Below, piece by piece: positions 25,597-34,052 of a stretch of DNA of 64,000 nucleotides. Under the pieces are notes generated by a model. It saw only the letters and a program-made list of their open reading frames with translations, made no database searches and had not been told where the DNA came from. The translations under genes were made by a program, and so were the position numbers. The DNA is from Anaerolineales bacterium UBA2395 (GTDB lineage: Bacteria; Chloroflexota; Anaerolineae; Anaerolineales; Villigracilaceae), in the NCBI GenBank assembly GCA_002343775.1, contig DDSH01000013.1, positions 22,948-86,947 of the forward strand. Reading direction: 5' to 3'. The stretch's first letter is position 1. Each line of letters starts with the position of its first letter.

Positions 25597-25989
25597 ATGT
25601 TCCGCTGGAAGGAAAAGGGGCAAACGATGGCAGAGTTCGCCCTGGTCATGCCGATTCTAATTCTGCTTATGTTCGGCATGACCTTTGCCGCGTTCTATGC
25701 CTTCCGTTCCGCCTCCACGGATTGGGGCGTGTTCATCACGGGTGTCGCTTCCGGTTCATACAACACACCGGCGACCGAACATGCCCGTGACAATGTCTTA
25801 TGGCCCGATCTCGCGGACCGGATCAATGCCGGGCAGACCGGTCCGCGTCAGGTGCGTTCGTTGATCAGTGTGGAGGACTCACGGGATTGGATCTTTGGCA
25901 TTCGCCTGATCGAAGCGCAACGGGCCGAGACCAACTTTCGCCTTTGGCGCTTCTATCCCGGCCCGCCCCCTGCTGGAGGGTTCGAATGA
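25597..25989 (+). CDS. TadE-like pseudopilin 1
   Basis: 130 residues with the TadE start: KGQTMAEFALVMPILILLMFG, i.e. a charged leader, conserved Glu and one membrane helix. The rest is outside the membrane. TadE/TadF pseudopilins are processed by the prepilin peptidase and needed for Flp pilus or secretion function. The stop overlaps the next gene (ATGA), the first of three TadE/TadG-like genes in series. Confidence 0.85.
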   Translation: MFRWKEKGQTMAEFALVMPILILLMFGMTFAAFYAFRSASTDWGVFITGVASGSYNTPATEHARDNVLWPDLADRINAGQTGPRQVRSLISVEDSRDWIFGIRLIEAQRAETNFRLWRFYPGPPPAGGFE

Positions 25990-26414
25990 AAACCCCGTAC
26001 CGAAAAGGCGAACGCGGACAAGCCTTGGCAGAAACGGCTTTGTTCGCAATGCTGGCAGTCATTATGGCATTCGGTTTGCTGGCATGGATCCCAACGCATC
26101 GGGCTCGCACCGCGGCGACTGCAGCTGCCTATGCCTGTTCACAGTTCCTGTCGCAATCGCCTGATCCCGCACGCGCCCGAAATAATGCGGTGAATGTCGC
26201 CTGGCAAACCCTGAATGCGGATTGGTCCGCATCAGCGGGCGTGCAATATCGGGTGCAGGTCTCGCCGCCCAGTGGACCGGGAGAGCCGGGTCAGTGTCTG
26301 GTCTCGTTTCAAGCGCCGACCTTGTTCGACGGTCTACTGAGTTTGAGTGAAAGCGGATGGAACAGTGAGTGGTTCATCTCGCGCTCGGAGACCTGGAAGG
26401 CAAAGTGGCGATGA
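25986..26414 (+). CDS. TadE-like pseudopilin 2
   Basis: 142 residues from the ATG at 25986, overlapping the previous stop. Typical N-terminus: KGERGQALAETALFAMLAV with a membrane helix. The outer domain carries two Cys (YACSQF, QCLVSF), perhaps a disulphide. Coupled to the next gene by another ATGA overlap. A longer frame starting upstream overlaps the previous gene and is not needed. Confidence 0.82.
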   Translation: MKTPYRKGERGQALAETALFAMLAVIMAFGLLAWIPTHRARTAATAAAYACSQFLSQSPDPARARNNAVNVAWQTLNADWSASAGVQYRVQVSPPSGPGEPGQCLVSFQAPTLFDGLLSLSESGWNSEWFISRSETWKAKWR

Positions 26415-26827
26415 AGATCAAACTCAAAGAACGCGGACAATCTGTCGCCTTGTTCGCCATCCTGATGCCCATCATGTCGCTCTTTCTGTTGGGCATCCTC
26501 GATTACATGGTGACCAATGCGCGCGTGATGGAGACCGTTGCAGCCGCAGACCTTGCCGCTCATGCCGGCGCACAGGAGATCACAGTCTTGCCGGATGGGA
26601 CCATTACCGCCACCAGTGCTGGCAACGGGATCGCCGCTACTTACTTCAATTCACAGCGACCGGGATCCGCACAACTTACCTCGGTCTCCTGTGGACGACA
26701 TCAAGGGCGGCCTGCCTGTTATGTCACTGCGCAAGTTCAATCGGCGGGGTACTTGTTCCCCGCCCGCTGGGTGACCGTGCGCGCCATTGGATATCTGGCG
26801 CATGGCGTGACCCGCGAAGATCAATAA
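26411..26827 (+). CDS. TadE/TadG-like pseudopilin 3
   Basis: 138 residues from the ATG at 26411, overlapping the previous stop by 4 bases. N-terminus KERGQSVALFAILMPIMSLF lacks the Glu that the other two have at this place (VALF instead of AEFA or AETA), which suggests it may not be processed the same way; TadG-type proteins share the early helix. Domain outside the membrane with two Cys (SCGRHQGRPACY). Confidence 0.75.
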   Translation: MKIKLKERGQSVALFAILMPIMSLFLLGILDYMVTNARVMETVAAADLAAHAGAQEITVLPDGTITATSAGNGIAATYFNSQRPGSAQLTSVSCGRHQGRPACYVTAQVQSAGYLFPARWVTVRAIGYLAHGVTREDQ

Positions 26828-26842
26828 TTTTTTTGGAGAAGA

Positions 26843-27859
26843 ATGAATTCGCTATGGAAAACAATCCTGGATGGATTGACCTATAAAGACCTTGCCGGGA
26901 AACGGCAACCCCGCATTTACACCGTTGTCACCGGGCTGATCCTATTATTGCTGTTCGTGGCTGGAGGGATGGCAGGCTTGAATCGCTATCTATTGATGAG
27001 CCGTGTACAAGCCACCCCGGAAGCAGTCACCCTCCCGACACAGACAATGGAACCAGTGGCTACGGAAACCATTGTGACCAGCCCATCGGGTGGCGTTGAT
27101 TCGTTTGGCTGCCCAACCGATTCGTCGGAGTGGTCCTTTACACCGACCATGATCAGCGAGAATTATCAGATTATCCAGCCTGCCTGTGTCTATCAAGGTT
27201 TGGAGAAAAGCATTGCCTGGGCGTTGGCAGTCCGTGAAGGATACAGCCGCGCCGAAGCCACTGAGCTGCTTGGGTTCACAGAGATGCCCATGCGCCAGAT
27301 GGAAACTGTCACCCTGCCCAGGGATGCAAACGATCTTGTGGATGTACCGGTCAGTTTCATCCCACCCAATCCCGATTTCAAGGAGTGGCGTTTGAATGCC
27401 AACGGTGAAGCCGCAGTCACGTATGCCTTGCGCGGATGTTTTGAGACATCCTCGGTCAAAGGCAATCGTGTCGAGATCTGGGGCGGTGAATATCCCGTGA
27501 TCTGTCTGGTGGTGGAGGATGCCGAGAACACTCACATCCTCTATGCGTTGAATGATCACATGTACATATCGCCTGCCACGCCCATGCGTTCCTTTCTGCT
27601 CTTTGGATATCTGGGCGATGGGCAGTGGGTCTGGCTGGGCACACAGACGGAACCCAAATTGGAGATCACCGACGCAAAGGAAAATGCCAGCGACCGTCTA
27701 ACCGTGGCAACCTTGTACGACTCCCAACCCTGGGATGCCAAGTGGCTGAGTAACACTTGGCATCTTGACATGCAACCGCTGCCGGAAAACTGGCAGTCTC
27801 TCACGGATGAAAACGAGAAGCAGTATATCCTCTCCGTGTTATCGGGAGCCGCGCCATGA
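26843..27859 (+). CDS. Membrane-anchored extracellular protein of the Tad-like locus, unknown
   Basis: 338 residues: cytosolic N-terminus (about 1-25), one helix (VVTGLILLLLFVAGGMAGL), then a Thr/Pro linker and an extracellular domain with paired Cys (FGCPTD, QPACVY, LRGCFE, VICLVV) probably forming disulphides. GGAG ribosome site. It overlaps the following gene by 4 bases. No family recognised; by position a structural or adhesin-like part of the surface apparatus. Confidence 0.65.
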   Translation: MNSLWKTILDGLTYKDLAGKRQPRIYTVVTGLILLLLFVAGGMAGLNRYLLMSRVQATPEAVTLPTQTMEPVATETIVTSPSGGVDSFGCPTDSSEWSFTPTMISENYQIIQPACVYQGLEKSIAWALAVREGYSRAEATELLGFTEMPMRQMETVTLPRDANDLVDVPVSFIPPNPDFKEWRLNANGEAAVTYALRGCFETSSVKGNRVEIWGGEYPVICLVVEDAENTHILYALNDHMYISPATPMRSFLLFGYLGDGQWVWLGTQTEPKLEITDAKENASDRLTVATLYDSQPWDAKWLSNTWHLDMQPLPENWQSLTDENEKQYILSVLSGAAP

Positions 27860-29058
27860 AACGCGCCAGTCTATTTCTTCTGCTGATCGTCCTACTCTCC
27901 GTTCAACCTTTATCCGTCCTGGCACAGTCTGCCCCATCCTGTTCCTTTCAACCGGATGGAAGCATCATCTGCACCACAGGTGGAGGAAATGAAGGCGGCG
28001 GAGAGGAAGGCGGTGGAAATAACAATAACAACAATAGCGGTGGCGCTTGCACACCCGGCAATCATCTGGCATTCCAAGTCGTTGAATATTATTCGGAAAG
28101 CAGTTCCTGCAAGGTGTTTCCCATCCGGGTGGATAACTGCACCGGGCAGGTCCTGCATATCATCGAGCAACCGGCAGTCATGCCTTGTGAACTGCCCAAT
28201 ACCACACCGCCTCAACATCCCTGTACATCGTTCTCTGTGACGGCTGGCGGTATCACCTGTACCAACAACGGCTGGAACGTAAGTGCGCGTGTTACATTTC
28301 CCGAGATCTATCTGGATGTGCGCCCATATCCTGCGACTCTTGTTCGCTGGCCTACCGTTGTCCGCAATGGCGGTATGCCTGAATCCTCCGGATCAGGTGG
28401 CGTGAACTATATTCCCAATGGCGGCGGATCGCCCAGTCATCCACAGGTGGGCGACTGGCAAAATCTACGCCTGATTCTGACCTTGCGACCTGCTGGTCCC
28501 ATGTTTGTGACTCTGCCTCTAGTTGGAGACCTGATGTTATCCAATGGCGCAAGCCAAACCATTCAATGGGAAGTACCATCCCATCCGGCTGTGGGAGCGA
28601 CCACCCTCGCAGGGAGTGTCAGTGGACTGGATGAACTGCCTGGGGACATGCCCCTGTTCGTTGGCAACGGACGCGCTCCGTACAAGTTGTTCTGGGAGTT
28701 GCGTTATCAGGAATATGAAGCCATCGAGGGCTGTCTTGCCGGTCCGAATGGCAACGGTAATTACAACTGCGGCGGCGGAACCGGACATCGTGGCATCACT
28801 GGGTATGAATGGAAAACACATTCCAGCGGAGGCGAGATTCCCCCATCTGCCGTGGCAAATCTACCTGCCGCAAGGATGGCGGATATCAACAACGATGGTA
28901 CGCCGGACGCCTATTGGGATACCAACCTAACCCTGCGACGCATGGATGATGCCGGCAGTATCAGCAATCCTCAATACCAGCGTTCCTGGAATTGGGGCGG
29001 GATCATCTATTGGGCAGTGCGCGAAGGGCAGGGGCAGATTGGCTGGCCGGGACAGTAA
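27856..29058 (+). CDS. Large secreted Cys-rich protein of the Tad-like locus, unknown
   Basis: 400 residues: signal peptide (about 1-24, cut after VLAQS), a Cys pair, a Gly/Glu/Asn-rich linker (about 47-62), then a long domain with many Gly/Pro and several Cys. Near residue 345 the segment DINNDGTPDAY is an EF-hand/dockerin-like Ca2+ loop. Probably a surface or pilus-tip protein. It ends 4 bases from the convergent family B polymerase gene. Confidence 0.65.
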   Translation: MKRASLFLLLIVLLSVQPLSVLAQSAPSCSFQPDGSIICTTGGGNEGGGEEGGGNNNNNNSGGACTPGNHLAFQVVEYYSESSSCKVFPIRVDNCTGQVLHIIEQPAVMPCELPNTTPPQHPCTSFSVTAGGITCTNNGWNVSARVTFPEIYLDVRPYPATLVRWPTVVRNGGMPESSGSGGVNYIPNGGGSPSHPQVGDWQNLRLILTLRPAGPMFVTLPLVGDLMLSNGASQTIQWEVPSHPAVGATTLAGSVSGLDELPGDMPLFVGNGRAPYKLFWELRYQEYEAIEGCLAGPNGNGNYNCGGGTGHRGITGYEWKTHSSGGEIPPSAVANLPAARMADINNDGTPDAYWDTNLTLRRMDDAGSISNPQYQRSWNWGGIIYWAVREGQGQIGWPGQ

Positions 29059-29062
29059 CCAT

Positions 29063-31201
29063 TCATAACAATCGTTCCGGCATAAGCAAAGGCTTGCACG
29101 GATCAATCACTGTTTGGATCGCACGATCCAAAAGCTTGTAATAACGCTTTGTGTCCAACTTTCCGGAGTCCAATGCCTCCTCCAATTCCCAGGCATGGAC
29201 TCCGGTTCCATTTCGGGCAAACAGGAATTCCAGCGATTGACCGGGAGCGAACTGCCTGCCATGCGCTTGCAACTGCAAGGCGGCATGCGCAGCTGGAGAG
29301 GGAGTCTTATATGCTTCAATTGTCTGACTTAACCTTTGACGGATAACCAATTCATCCAATGGAACACGACCAATTCTGAGTTCACGTTTTGCATCTTCCA
29401 TCAAATTCATAACATCTGGAACGCGGTTGGCAAATTCACGCGGAGTATTCGCACGTGCCAGAATTTCCAACGCCTTCAATTGAATCTTTCTCACCCACAG
29501 GGTCGTGTCCCTTCGACGCAACTCGATGCCGCGATATTTGAGCGTGCCATCCTGAAAGGCACCAAAGTATTGGTTGGGCACAGGCACACGTGCATCCCGC
29601 TTGGAAGCCAGGAATGCGACCCACTTGAAGACTCCCTCCAATGCAATGGGGATGCCTGTTTTTTCCTCGATGGCATTCATAAGTGGCGTAAATTCTGATG
29701 GCTTGTGAAACCCCTCTTGCTGGACGAACAAACAATCCACATACATATGAATGACCGTGAATCCCATATCTTCAGCAACTTCCTTGGCTTGCAGCATCAA
29801 CTCGCGGCTCGTGGCGGTCACGGCTTCATGGGATTCGATTTTTCCAAAGCGGGCATTCTTGTATCCCAAATATCCAAAGCACACCACCAACAACCACTTG
29901 AGCGCCGCAGCACGGGCTTTGAGGATTTCGACTCTACAATCGCGCGGGTCGAGATCGGAGAGGATGTTCTTTAGCATTAGGCGTTTTTCCAACAGAGGTC
30001 GCAGGGTTTTTGGTATCAATCCCTCTGGCGCATTTTCCAGCCCAACGGTCTCCGGAGAGATATTGTGTTTCACCATGATTGCAGGATACATGGAAGAGAA
30101 ATCGATCTGTGCCACATTACCGTGGAGTCCGATCAAGGGTTGGTAGATCAAACCGCCATGATCAGTACGGATCAATTCGGACAGCGTCTTCGTCCCTTCA
30201 ACCTGCTGCTTTTGAACAGGAACCATGACTGCGTTGCATAACGCAGTCAGCATCTGCATGGCAGTGATGCCTGCGCCAGGAGATTTACGCGCCATCTCCT
30301 GCACACCAATGCCTGTGACACGCGCCTGTTCCATCGCGCCTTCCAGCCCATATTCCCCAAAAGACATGGCATTTTTGCGGTCAATGTGCCAGCGTCCGAA
30401 CAGATGGGATTGTGCGCCGCGATAAGTGACTTGACCATAGGCAAAATAACTATCGGCTTTGCGCGTCATGATCTGTCTGTTCTCATCACGATTCGGATTC
30501 AACTCAATGCCGGTTTCCTCGGACCATGCACCAAGTTGCGGGAACAACCAGGTATCACCGTAATCGGTCAGGATCAGGTCGGGATCAAGTCGCTGCAGGT
30601 CGGCTTTCAAGCCGATCAGGAAGGGTCTGGGTGAATCAAGGGACAGACTGTATTCCCTCTGCCCGTATTTCACATGCAATTGTTTGGGTTTCCGGATCGC
30701 AGGATTACAGTCCGGTGCAAGAGTCAGAATGCGCAATGGGATGGGAGTCGGGTCGATCTCCCAAGGCGAGGACAAAGGCTCGATGGATTGAATCCATTCA
30801 TCATCAAACCTGACATGGCAGCGCCCCAACAAATAGGTATTTGTCCGGGCAATAAAACGCAGGGTGATGGGAATATCTGCATCGTAGTAATCCAGGGATG
30901 GGAATTGTCTTTGTAGTTCCCCGAACATTTTTTGAAGACCGGCTGGATTGGATGTAGTGACTGCCATTACATCCCGTTCTCCAAGAAAGAGATCGCGGCG
31001 AACGGTTCGTTCCAATTTAACGTCTTTTTCTTTCAGGTATTTCCACACCTGCCGTAATAAATTGAAGTCCCCTGCCGCATAGAACGTGATGTCAAATTCC
31101 ATATGCAGGTGTAGGCGTTTGTCATCATCGGTCAGGAGCCATAGGTTAATTCCATCATCCTCCGCATATACATCCAGGAGCCAGCCAATTGCCTTAGCCA
31201 T
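29063..31201 (-). CDS. Family B DNA polymerase with degraded exonuclease domain
   Basis: 712 residues. Polymerase motifs: A, QIDFSSMYPAI (Asp367); B, LKWLLVVCFGYLGYKNARFG (Lys435 to Gly453); C, MYVDCLFV, in which Asp489 lines up with the essential second Asp of YGDTDS and the first Asp is replaced by Tyr. The N-terminal exonuclease fold is present, but Exo I reads LRILTLAPDCNP where DIE is expected and Exo III YGLEG where YxxxD is expected, so proofreading is probably lost. It is the last gene of a minus-strand operon behind a LexA-type box, so a damage-induced or element-specific polymerase is likely. Confidence 0.85.
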   Translation of the reverse strand: MAKAIGWLLDVYAEDDGINLWLLTDDDKRLHLHMEFDITFYAAGDFNLLRQVWKYLKEKDVKLERTVRRDLFLGERDVMAVTTSNPAGLQKMFGELQRQFPSLDYYDADIPITLRFIARTNTYLLGRCHVRFDDEWIQSIEPLSSPWEIDPTPIPLRILTLAPDCNPAIRKPKQLHVKYGQREYSLSLDSPRPFLIGLKADLQRLDPDLILTDYGDTWLFPQLGAWSEETGIELNPNRDENRQIMTRKADSYFAYGQVTYRGAQSHLFGRWHIDRKNAMSFGEYGLEGAMEQARVTGIGVQEMARKSPGAGITAMQMLTALCNAVMVPVQKQQVEGTKTLSELIRTDHGGLIYQPLIGLHGNVAQIDFSSMYPAIMVKHNISPETVGLENAPEGLIPKTLRPLLEKRLMLKNILSDLDPRDCRVEILKARAAALKWLLVVCFGYLGYKNARFGKIESHEAVTATSRELMLQAKEVAEDMGFTVIHMYVDCLFVQQEGFHKPSEFTPLMNAIEEKTGIPIALEGVFKWVAFLASKRDARVPVPNQYFGAFQDGTLKYRGIELRRRDTTLWVRKIQLKALEILARANTPREFANRVPDVMNLMEDAKRELRIGRVPLDELVIRQRLSQTIEAYKTPSPAAHAALQLQAHGRQFAPGQSLEFLFARNGTGVHAWELEEALDSGKLDTKRYYKLLDRAIQTVIDPCKPLLMPERLL

Positions 31202-31222
31202 AATTCGACACGGCTCCGCCAG

Positions 31223-31489
31223 TCAACCCAGATTTTTCTTTTTCAGTTCATCAAGTTCCTGCTGAAGCACCGCGATTTCCTTGGATTGCTCCAATAACAT
31301 GGCAAGCAAGGCAGTTTCAAAAGGCAATAGAGACTCCGCCTGCCCGATGGCAGCGATGTGCCGACGCGCAGCGGCAAAGAGACCATCGAATATATACTGA
31401 TCACTGCGACGCAAGGTACGCCGAAATGCCGAAAGGTTGGCTTCGGTTTCTGTCAGAAGTTGGGTGATGGTGACGAGAGTGCGACCCAT
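31223..31489 (-). CDS. Small coiled-coil protein, unknown
   Basis: 88 residues, almost all helical, ending in a coiled coil (LLEQSKEIAVLQQELDELKK). No membrane segment. It lies 5 bases after the RecA-like gene and 21 bases before the polymerase gene, so it is likely a partner or oligomerisation factor for one of them. Not recognised. Confidence 0.6.
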   Translation of the reverse strand: MGRTLVTITQLLTETEANLSAFRRTLRRSDQYIFDGLFAAARRHIAAIGQAESLLPFETALLAMLLEQSKEIAVLQQELDELKKKNLG

Positions 31490-31494
31490 ATCAT

Positions 31495-32052
31495 TCAGAA
31501 GAGCGACGGTTGGGTGGGTTGGCAGGCGGGCGCTTCCTGGATCATCACTTCATCCGCCTGTCTGCAGACTTGTTCAAGCAGGAAGTCACGTTCCTCTGCC
31601 AGGGGCGGGGCGAGAGTCACAACGACAGGTCCGGAGAGTACAAGACGTTGAATTTGACTGAGACAGGATTTCAAGAGCCGGTAGGCTTCATAGGTCGGCA
31701 CATGATCGTCATAGAATGTGTTCAACAAGTCCAGAATCAAATAAGGTTGGTTAAGGGATGGAGTGGAACTTAACAAGGTATTCATTTCATAACAGGTAAA
31801 GGCGCGCCGGCTGAACAAGCGGTTTGCTGCCGTTGAAATATCCACCGTTTTCGTGCGCAGTAATTTAGCAACCTGATACGGACGATACCGGTTACCGCCA
31901 TCCATGATGGTGACTGCGCCGCGCAAGCCAAGTTCAGCGATCAACACCATGCTTTCGGTGCGTGCAGCGTCCGATGTGTAGATCACAATTAGTTTGCCGG
32001 TTTTGAGAACGGGAAGGATGTCCATCCCGACAGAATACAACCTCCCCTTCAT
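31495..32052 (-). CDS. RecA/KaiC-fold protein without a Walker A motif
   Basis: 185 residues. Beta-strand patterns resemble a RecA core: LIVIYTSD, GAVTIMDGGNRYRPYQVA, PYLILDLLNTFYDDHVP (Walker B-like), VVVTLAPPL. The position of the P-loop has TSDAARTES, which lacks GK[ST], so it probably does not hydrolyse ATP. ImuA/SulA-type RecA-like proteins linked to damage polymerases are a useful comparison, but homology is not proven. The start at 32052 has its GGTGGGGG ribosome site inside a hairpin (32062-32086); a second ATG lies nine codons on. Confidence 0.55.
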   Translation of the reverse strand: MKGRLYSVGMDILPVLKTGKLIVIYTSDAARTESMVLIAELGLRGAVTIMDGGNRYRPYQVAKLLRTKTVDISTAANRLFSRRAFTCYEMNTLLSSTPSLNQPYLILDLLNTFYDDHVPTYEAYRLLKSCLSQIQRLVLSGPVVVTLAPPLAEERDFLLEQVCRQADEVMIQEAPACQPTQPSLF

Positions 32053-32061
32053 ATATGATAG

Positions 32062-32086
32062 CCCCCACCTGGGTGTCAGATGGGGG
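32062..32086 (-). promoter_or_regulatory. Hairpin that would occlude the ribosome site of the RecA-like gene
   Basis: Minus-strand RNA: CCCCCATCTG, loop ACACC, CAGGTGGGGG, a ten-pair stem including one G-U. The 3' arm contains the only purine-rich ribosome site before the ATG at 32052. Unless melted, it would reduce translation initiation. Confidence 0.5.
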
Positions 32087-32130
32087 TGTTTTGGGGGTAC
32101 TGGATTTGGGGGGAGGGTCGGAGTATGGGT

Positions 32131-32550
32131 CTATCTCTGCCGTTCCCACTCGTTGAAATCCCAATGGGAGAACAGAGCGCGCAGATCATTGCGCTTGTTA
32201 ATATTAAACTTGCGGAATACGGACGAGATGCGGTCCTTGACGGTATCCGGGGAAATGTTCAAACGGGCGGCGATCTCACGGTTGGTATACCCCAGACAGA
32301 CGAGTGCGGTCACATCCCGTTCACGGGGCGAGAGGGATTCCCACCTGTCCCACAACCTTTCATTGGCGGTGTATTGTGTCAGACCTGCGGCCAGGATATC
32401 GGGGATCAAATCGTGTTCAGGACGGCCTTCGTCAGAGGATAGGGTGGAAAGCGTGACTTGCAGGCTTTCACTCGCATCAAAATGATAGGTTCGAGGACCG
32501 GGCGTTGGACGCAAGCCTATCAGGTACAGAAGACGATCCCAGATAGACAT
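32131..32550 (-). CDS. LuxR-type (GerE HTH) regulator, short
   Basis: 139 residues from the ATG at 32550. The C-terminal half is a LuxR/GerE helix-turn-helix: LSPRERDVTALVCLGYTNRE, IAARLNISPDTVKDRISSVF. There is no receiver domain; the N-terminal 70 residues are unassigned. The -10 box lies only 9 bases before the ATG, so the transcript is nearly leaderless. It is the first gene of the operon with the RecA-like, coiled-coil and polymerase genes. Confidence 0.82.
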   Translation of the reverse strand: MSIWDRLLYLIGLRPTPGPRTYHFDASESLQVTLSTLSSDEGRPEHDLIPDILAAGLTQYTANERLWDRWESLSPRERDVTALVCLGYTNREIAARLNISPDTVKDRISSVFRKFNINKRNDLRALFSHWDFNEWERQR

Positions 32551-32559
32551 ACTGCTGGG

Positions 32560-32589
32560 ATAATAACAGAACAAATGTTCTTATGTCAA
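32560..32589 (-). promoter_or_regulatory. Promoter with LexA-type (SOS) box for the LuxR-polymerase operon
   Basis: Minus strand: TTGACA (32584-32589), 18-base spacer, TATTAT (32560-32565). The spacer contains the perfect palindrome AGAACATTTGTTCT (32568-32581), which fits the Gram-positive LexA consensus GAAC-N4-GTTC. LexA bound here would block RNA polymerase, giving DNA-damage induction of the polymerase operon. Confidence 0.7.
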
Positions 32590-32607
32590 GCATCACGCAT
32601 TAAAAAT

Positions 32608-32644
32608 GCAACGCCCAGGGTGAGGGGGGCACCCTAGACGTTGC
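32608..32644. repeat. Interrupted inverted repeat in the divergent region before the prepilin peptidase gene
   Basis: GCAACG-CCC-AGGGTG, loop of seven, CACCCT-AGA-CGTTGC: 12 pairs with a 3x3 internal loop. No T-run follows on either strand. It could be a hairpin in a leader RNA or a regulator site between the divergent LuxR and prepilin peptidase genes. Confidence 0.4.
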
Positions 32645-32701
32645 TAAGATATTTTACCAAATATTTCATCCAGTATAAAACTTCTGTCGCCAATTCCGAT
32701 C

Positions 32702-33157
32702 ATGGGCAAAAGCGACACATCCACCATACCCTTTCAAATTCTTCAATATCATGAGCAACCAATGACCTGGTTGCTTTTTTATCTTCTGGCTGTAAGCCTG
32801 TATGACCTGCGTACCCATCGCATCCCGAACTGGTGTACTTATCCATTGATGCTTGCGGGCATGATCGCGCATTTCCCCGGACATATGGATTTGTGGCTGG
32901 CATGTTTCCTGCTGTTTTCCGCCTGGGCAAGCGGATGGATGGGCGCCGGGGATGTCAAACTCTGGATGGCAGTTCTTTGGGCCTTGCCCGATTCCAATAT
33001 CCCCTCCCTGATCCTGCTTGTATTCCTTTCCTTCCTAATCACCAGCATCATTCAGTTCTTCTGGAGATTCTTTCAGAAGCAATCTCTCACCGGTATGAAA
33101 TCCCCCGCCGCCTGGCGAACGATTCCATTTCTTCTGATGGTCTGGCATGTACACTGA
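32702..33157 (+). CDS. Prepilin peptidase, A24/TadV-CpaA type
   Basis: 151 residues from 32702, or 131 from an ATG at 32762; the latter is likely because the first membrane helix starts there (MTWLLFYLLAVSLYDL). The two catalytic aspartates are in YDLRTHRIPN and GAGDVKL (the GxGD motif). Short A24 peptidase without methyltransferase domain, as in Tad systems, to cut the Flp pilin and TadE leaders encoded 7 kb upstream. The 3' end overlaps the next gene by 11 bases. Confidence 0.85.
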   Translation: MGKSDTSTIPFQILQYHEQPMTWLLFYLLAVSLYDLRTHRIPNWCTYPLMLAGMIAHFPGHMDLWLACFLLFSAWASGWMGAGDVKLWMAVLWALPDSNIPSLILLVFLSFLITSIIQFFWRFFQKQSLTGMKSPAAWRTIPFLLMVWHVH

Positions 33158-34052
33158 TCTCTTCCTTGCCATGCTCAACCCCAAAAACGCGCGCGGGAAT
33201 CCCATCCTATCTGCGCTGGTTTACACCTTCTGCCCCGCTGCCGCACGTTGGTGGCTGGTGGGCGCCGACCCTACCCCGCCCTTCGATCCCGTCTGGAAAT
33301 CCCTCGAAGATCTATCATCCGGCGGGACTCTGCTCGAATTCTTGATCAAGTATGACTTTGACTCTTTGATCGAGGAAATTCGAACCTACATCCGCGAAGT
33401 GGAGGAATATAGAAGGCAACATAATAATCTTCGCGCCCCGGAACTTATGCCCCTCTTTCGCGGCGGGAATATCTCCATGAGTCGCCGGTATGGTTCCCAG
33501 AATGCGATCAATCATCTCGGCGGCGATTGGCGCAACCTGTTTATTTACGTTCGCACCTGGGCGTTCCTCTCCCAGGATTGGCGTGCCGCGATGCTGATCG
33601 GACGCGACGCTGGCTACAGCCTGAATGCGGAGAAAGTCTGCCTGACCCTGCCTGGAGTACGCCTACCTGTCCAATTCGATACCTGGGTCTGGCAAATCCC
33701 TGTGGGACATGTCACGGAAACCAGGATTGGTTCACTCATCTCCAATGGCGAACAGGATCAACTACGCTTTTCCTTGTTAAACCGTTGCACTACCCTGGAA
33801 AAACAACCCTGGTCCAACACGCCTGCAATCTTTTCTTTGGATCGGGAAACCGGTGAAGCGAAGCATTTCGATCAACTCCTTGCCAACAGGGATCTGGAAA
33901 AAACAGTGGAGTCCCTATCCAACCTTGCGAAGAAAGGTCCGCACCCACCCATGAATGCCCTGCAGCAACCATCGATCTGTAAACAATGCGGATACCAGCA
34001 ATTGTGCTTTACAAGAAACTATATCTCCCAACACGCACTGAAGGACTTATGA
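33147..34052 (+). CDS. Uncharacterised protein with C-terminal CxxCx5C cluster
   Basis: 301 residues, soluble, rich in Trp and Arg. The C-terminus has ICKQCGYQQLCF, a CxxCx5C cluster like that closing the Cas4/AddB type Fe-S nuclease fold. I cannot point to a PD-(D/E)XK core with confidence, and only three of the four usual Cys are seen, so nuclease activity is a guess. It is coupled to the prepilin peptidase and to the TrbL-like gene by overlaps. Confidence 0.6.
   Translation: MYTDLFLAMLNPKNARGNPILSALVYTFCPAAARWWLVGADPTPPFDPVWKSLEDLSSGGTLLEFLIKYDFDSLIEEIRTYIREVEEYRRQHNNLRAPELMPLFRGGNISMSRRYGSQNAINHLGGDWRNLFIYVRTWAFLSQDWRAAMLIGRDAGYSLNAEKVCLTLPGVRLPVQFDTWVWQIPVGHVTETRIGSLISNGEQDQLRFSLLNRCTTLEKQPWSNTPAIFSLDRETGEAKHFDQLLANRDLEKTVESLSNLAKKGPHPPMNALQQPSICKQCGYQQLCFTRNYISQHALKDL

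Noticed and set aside
29063..31201. Polymerase motif C read as inactivated (YVDCL for YGDTD)
   Set aside because: Shifting by two residues aligns VDCLFV with TDSLFV, so the essential second Asp is kept; only the first Asp is lost.
32608..32644. Rho-independent terminator
   Set aside because: The hairpin has no T-run on either side and lies between divergent genes, so termination is unlikely.
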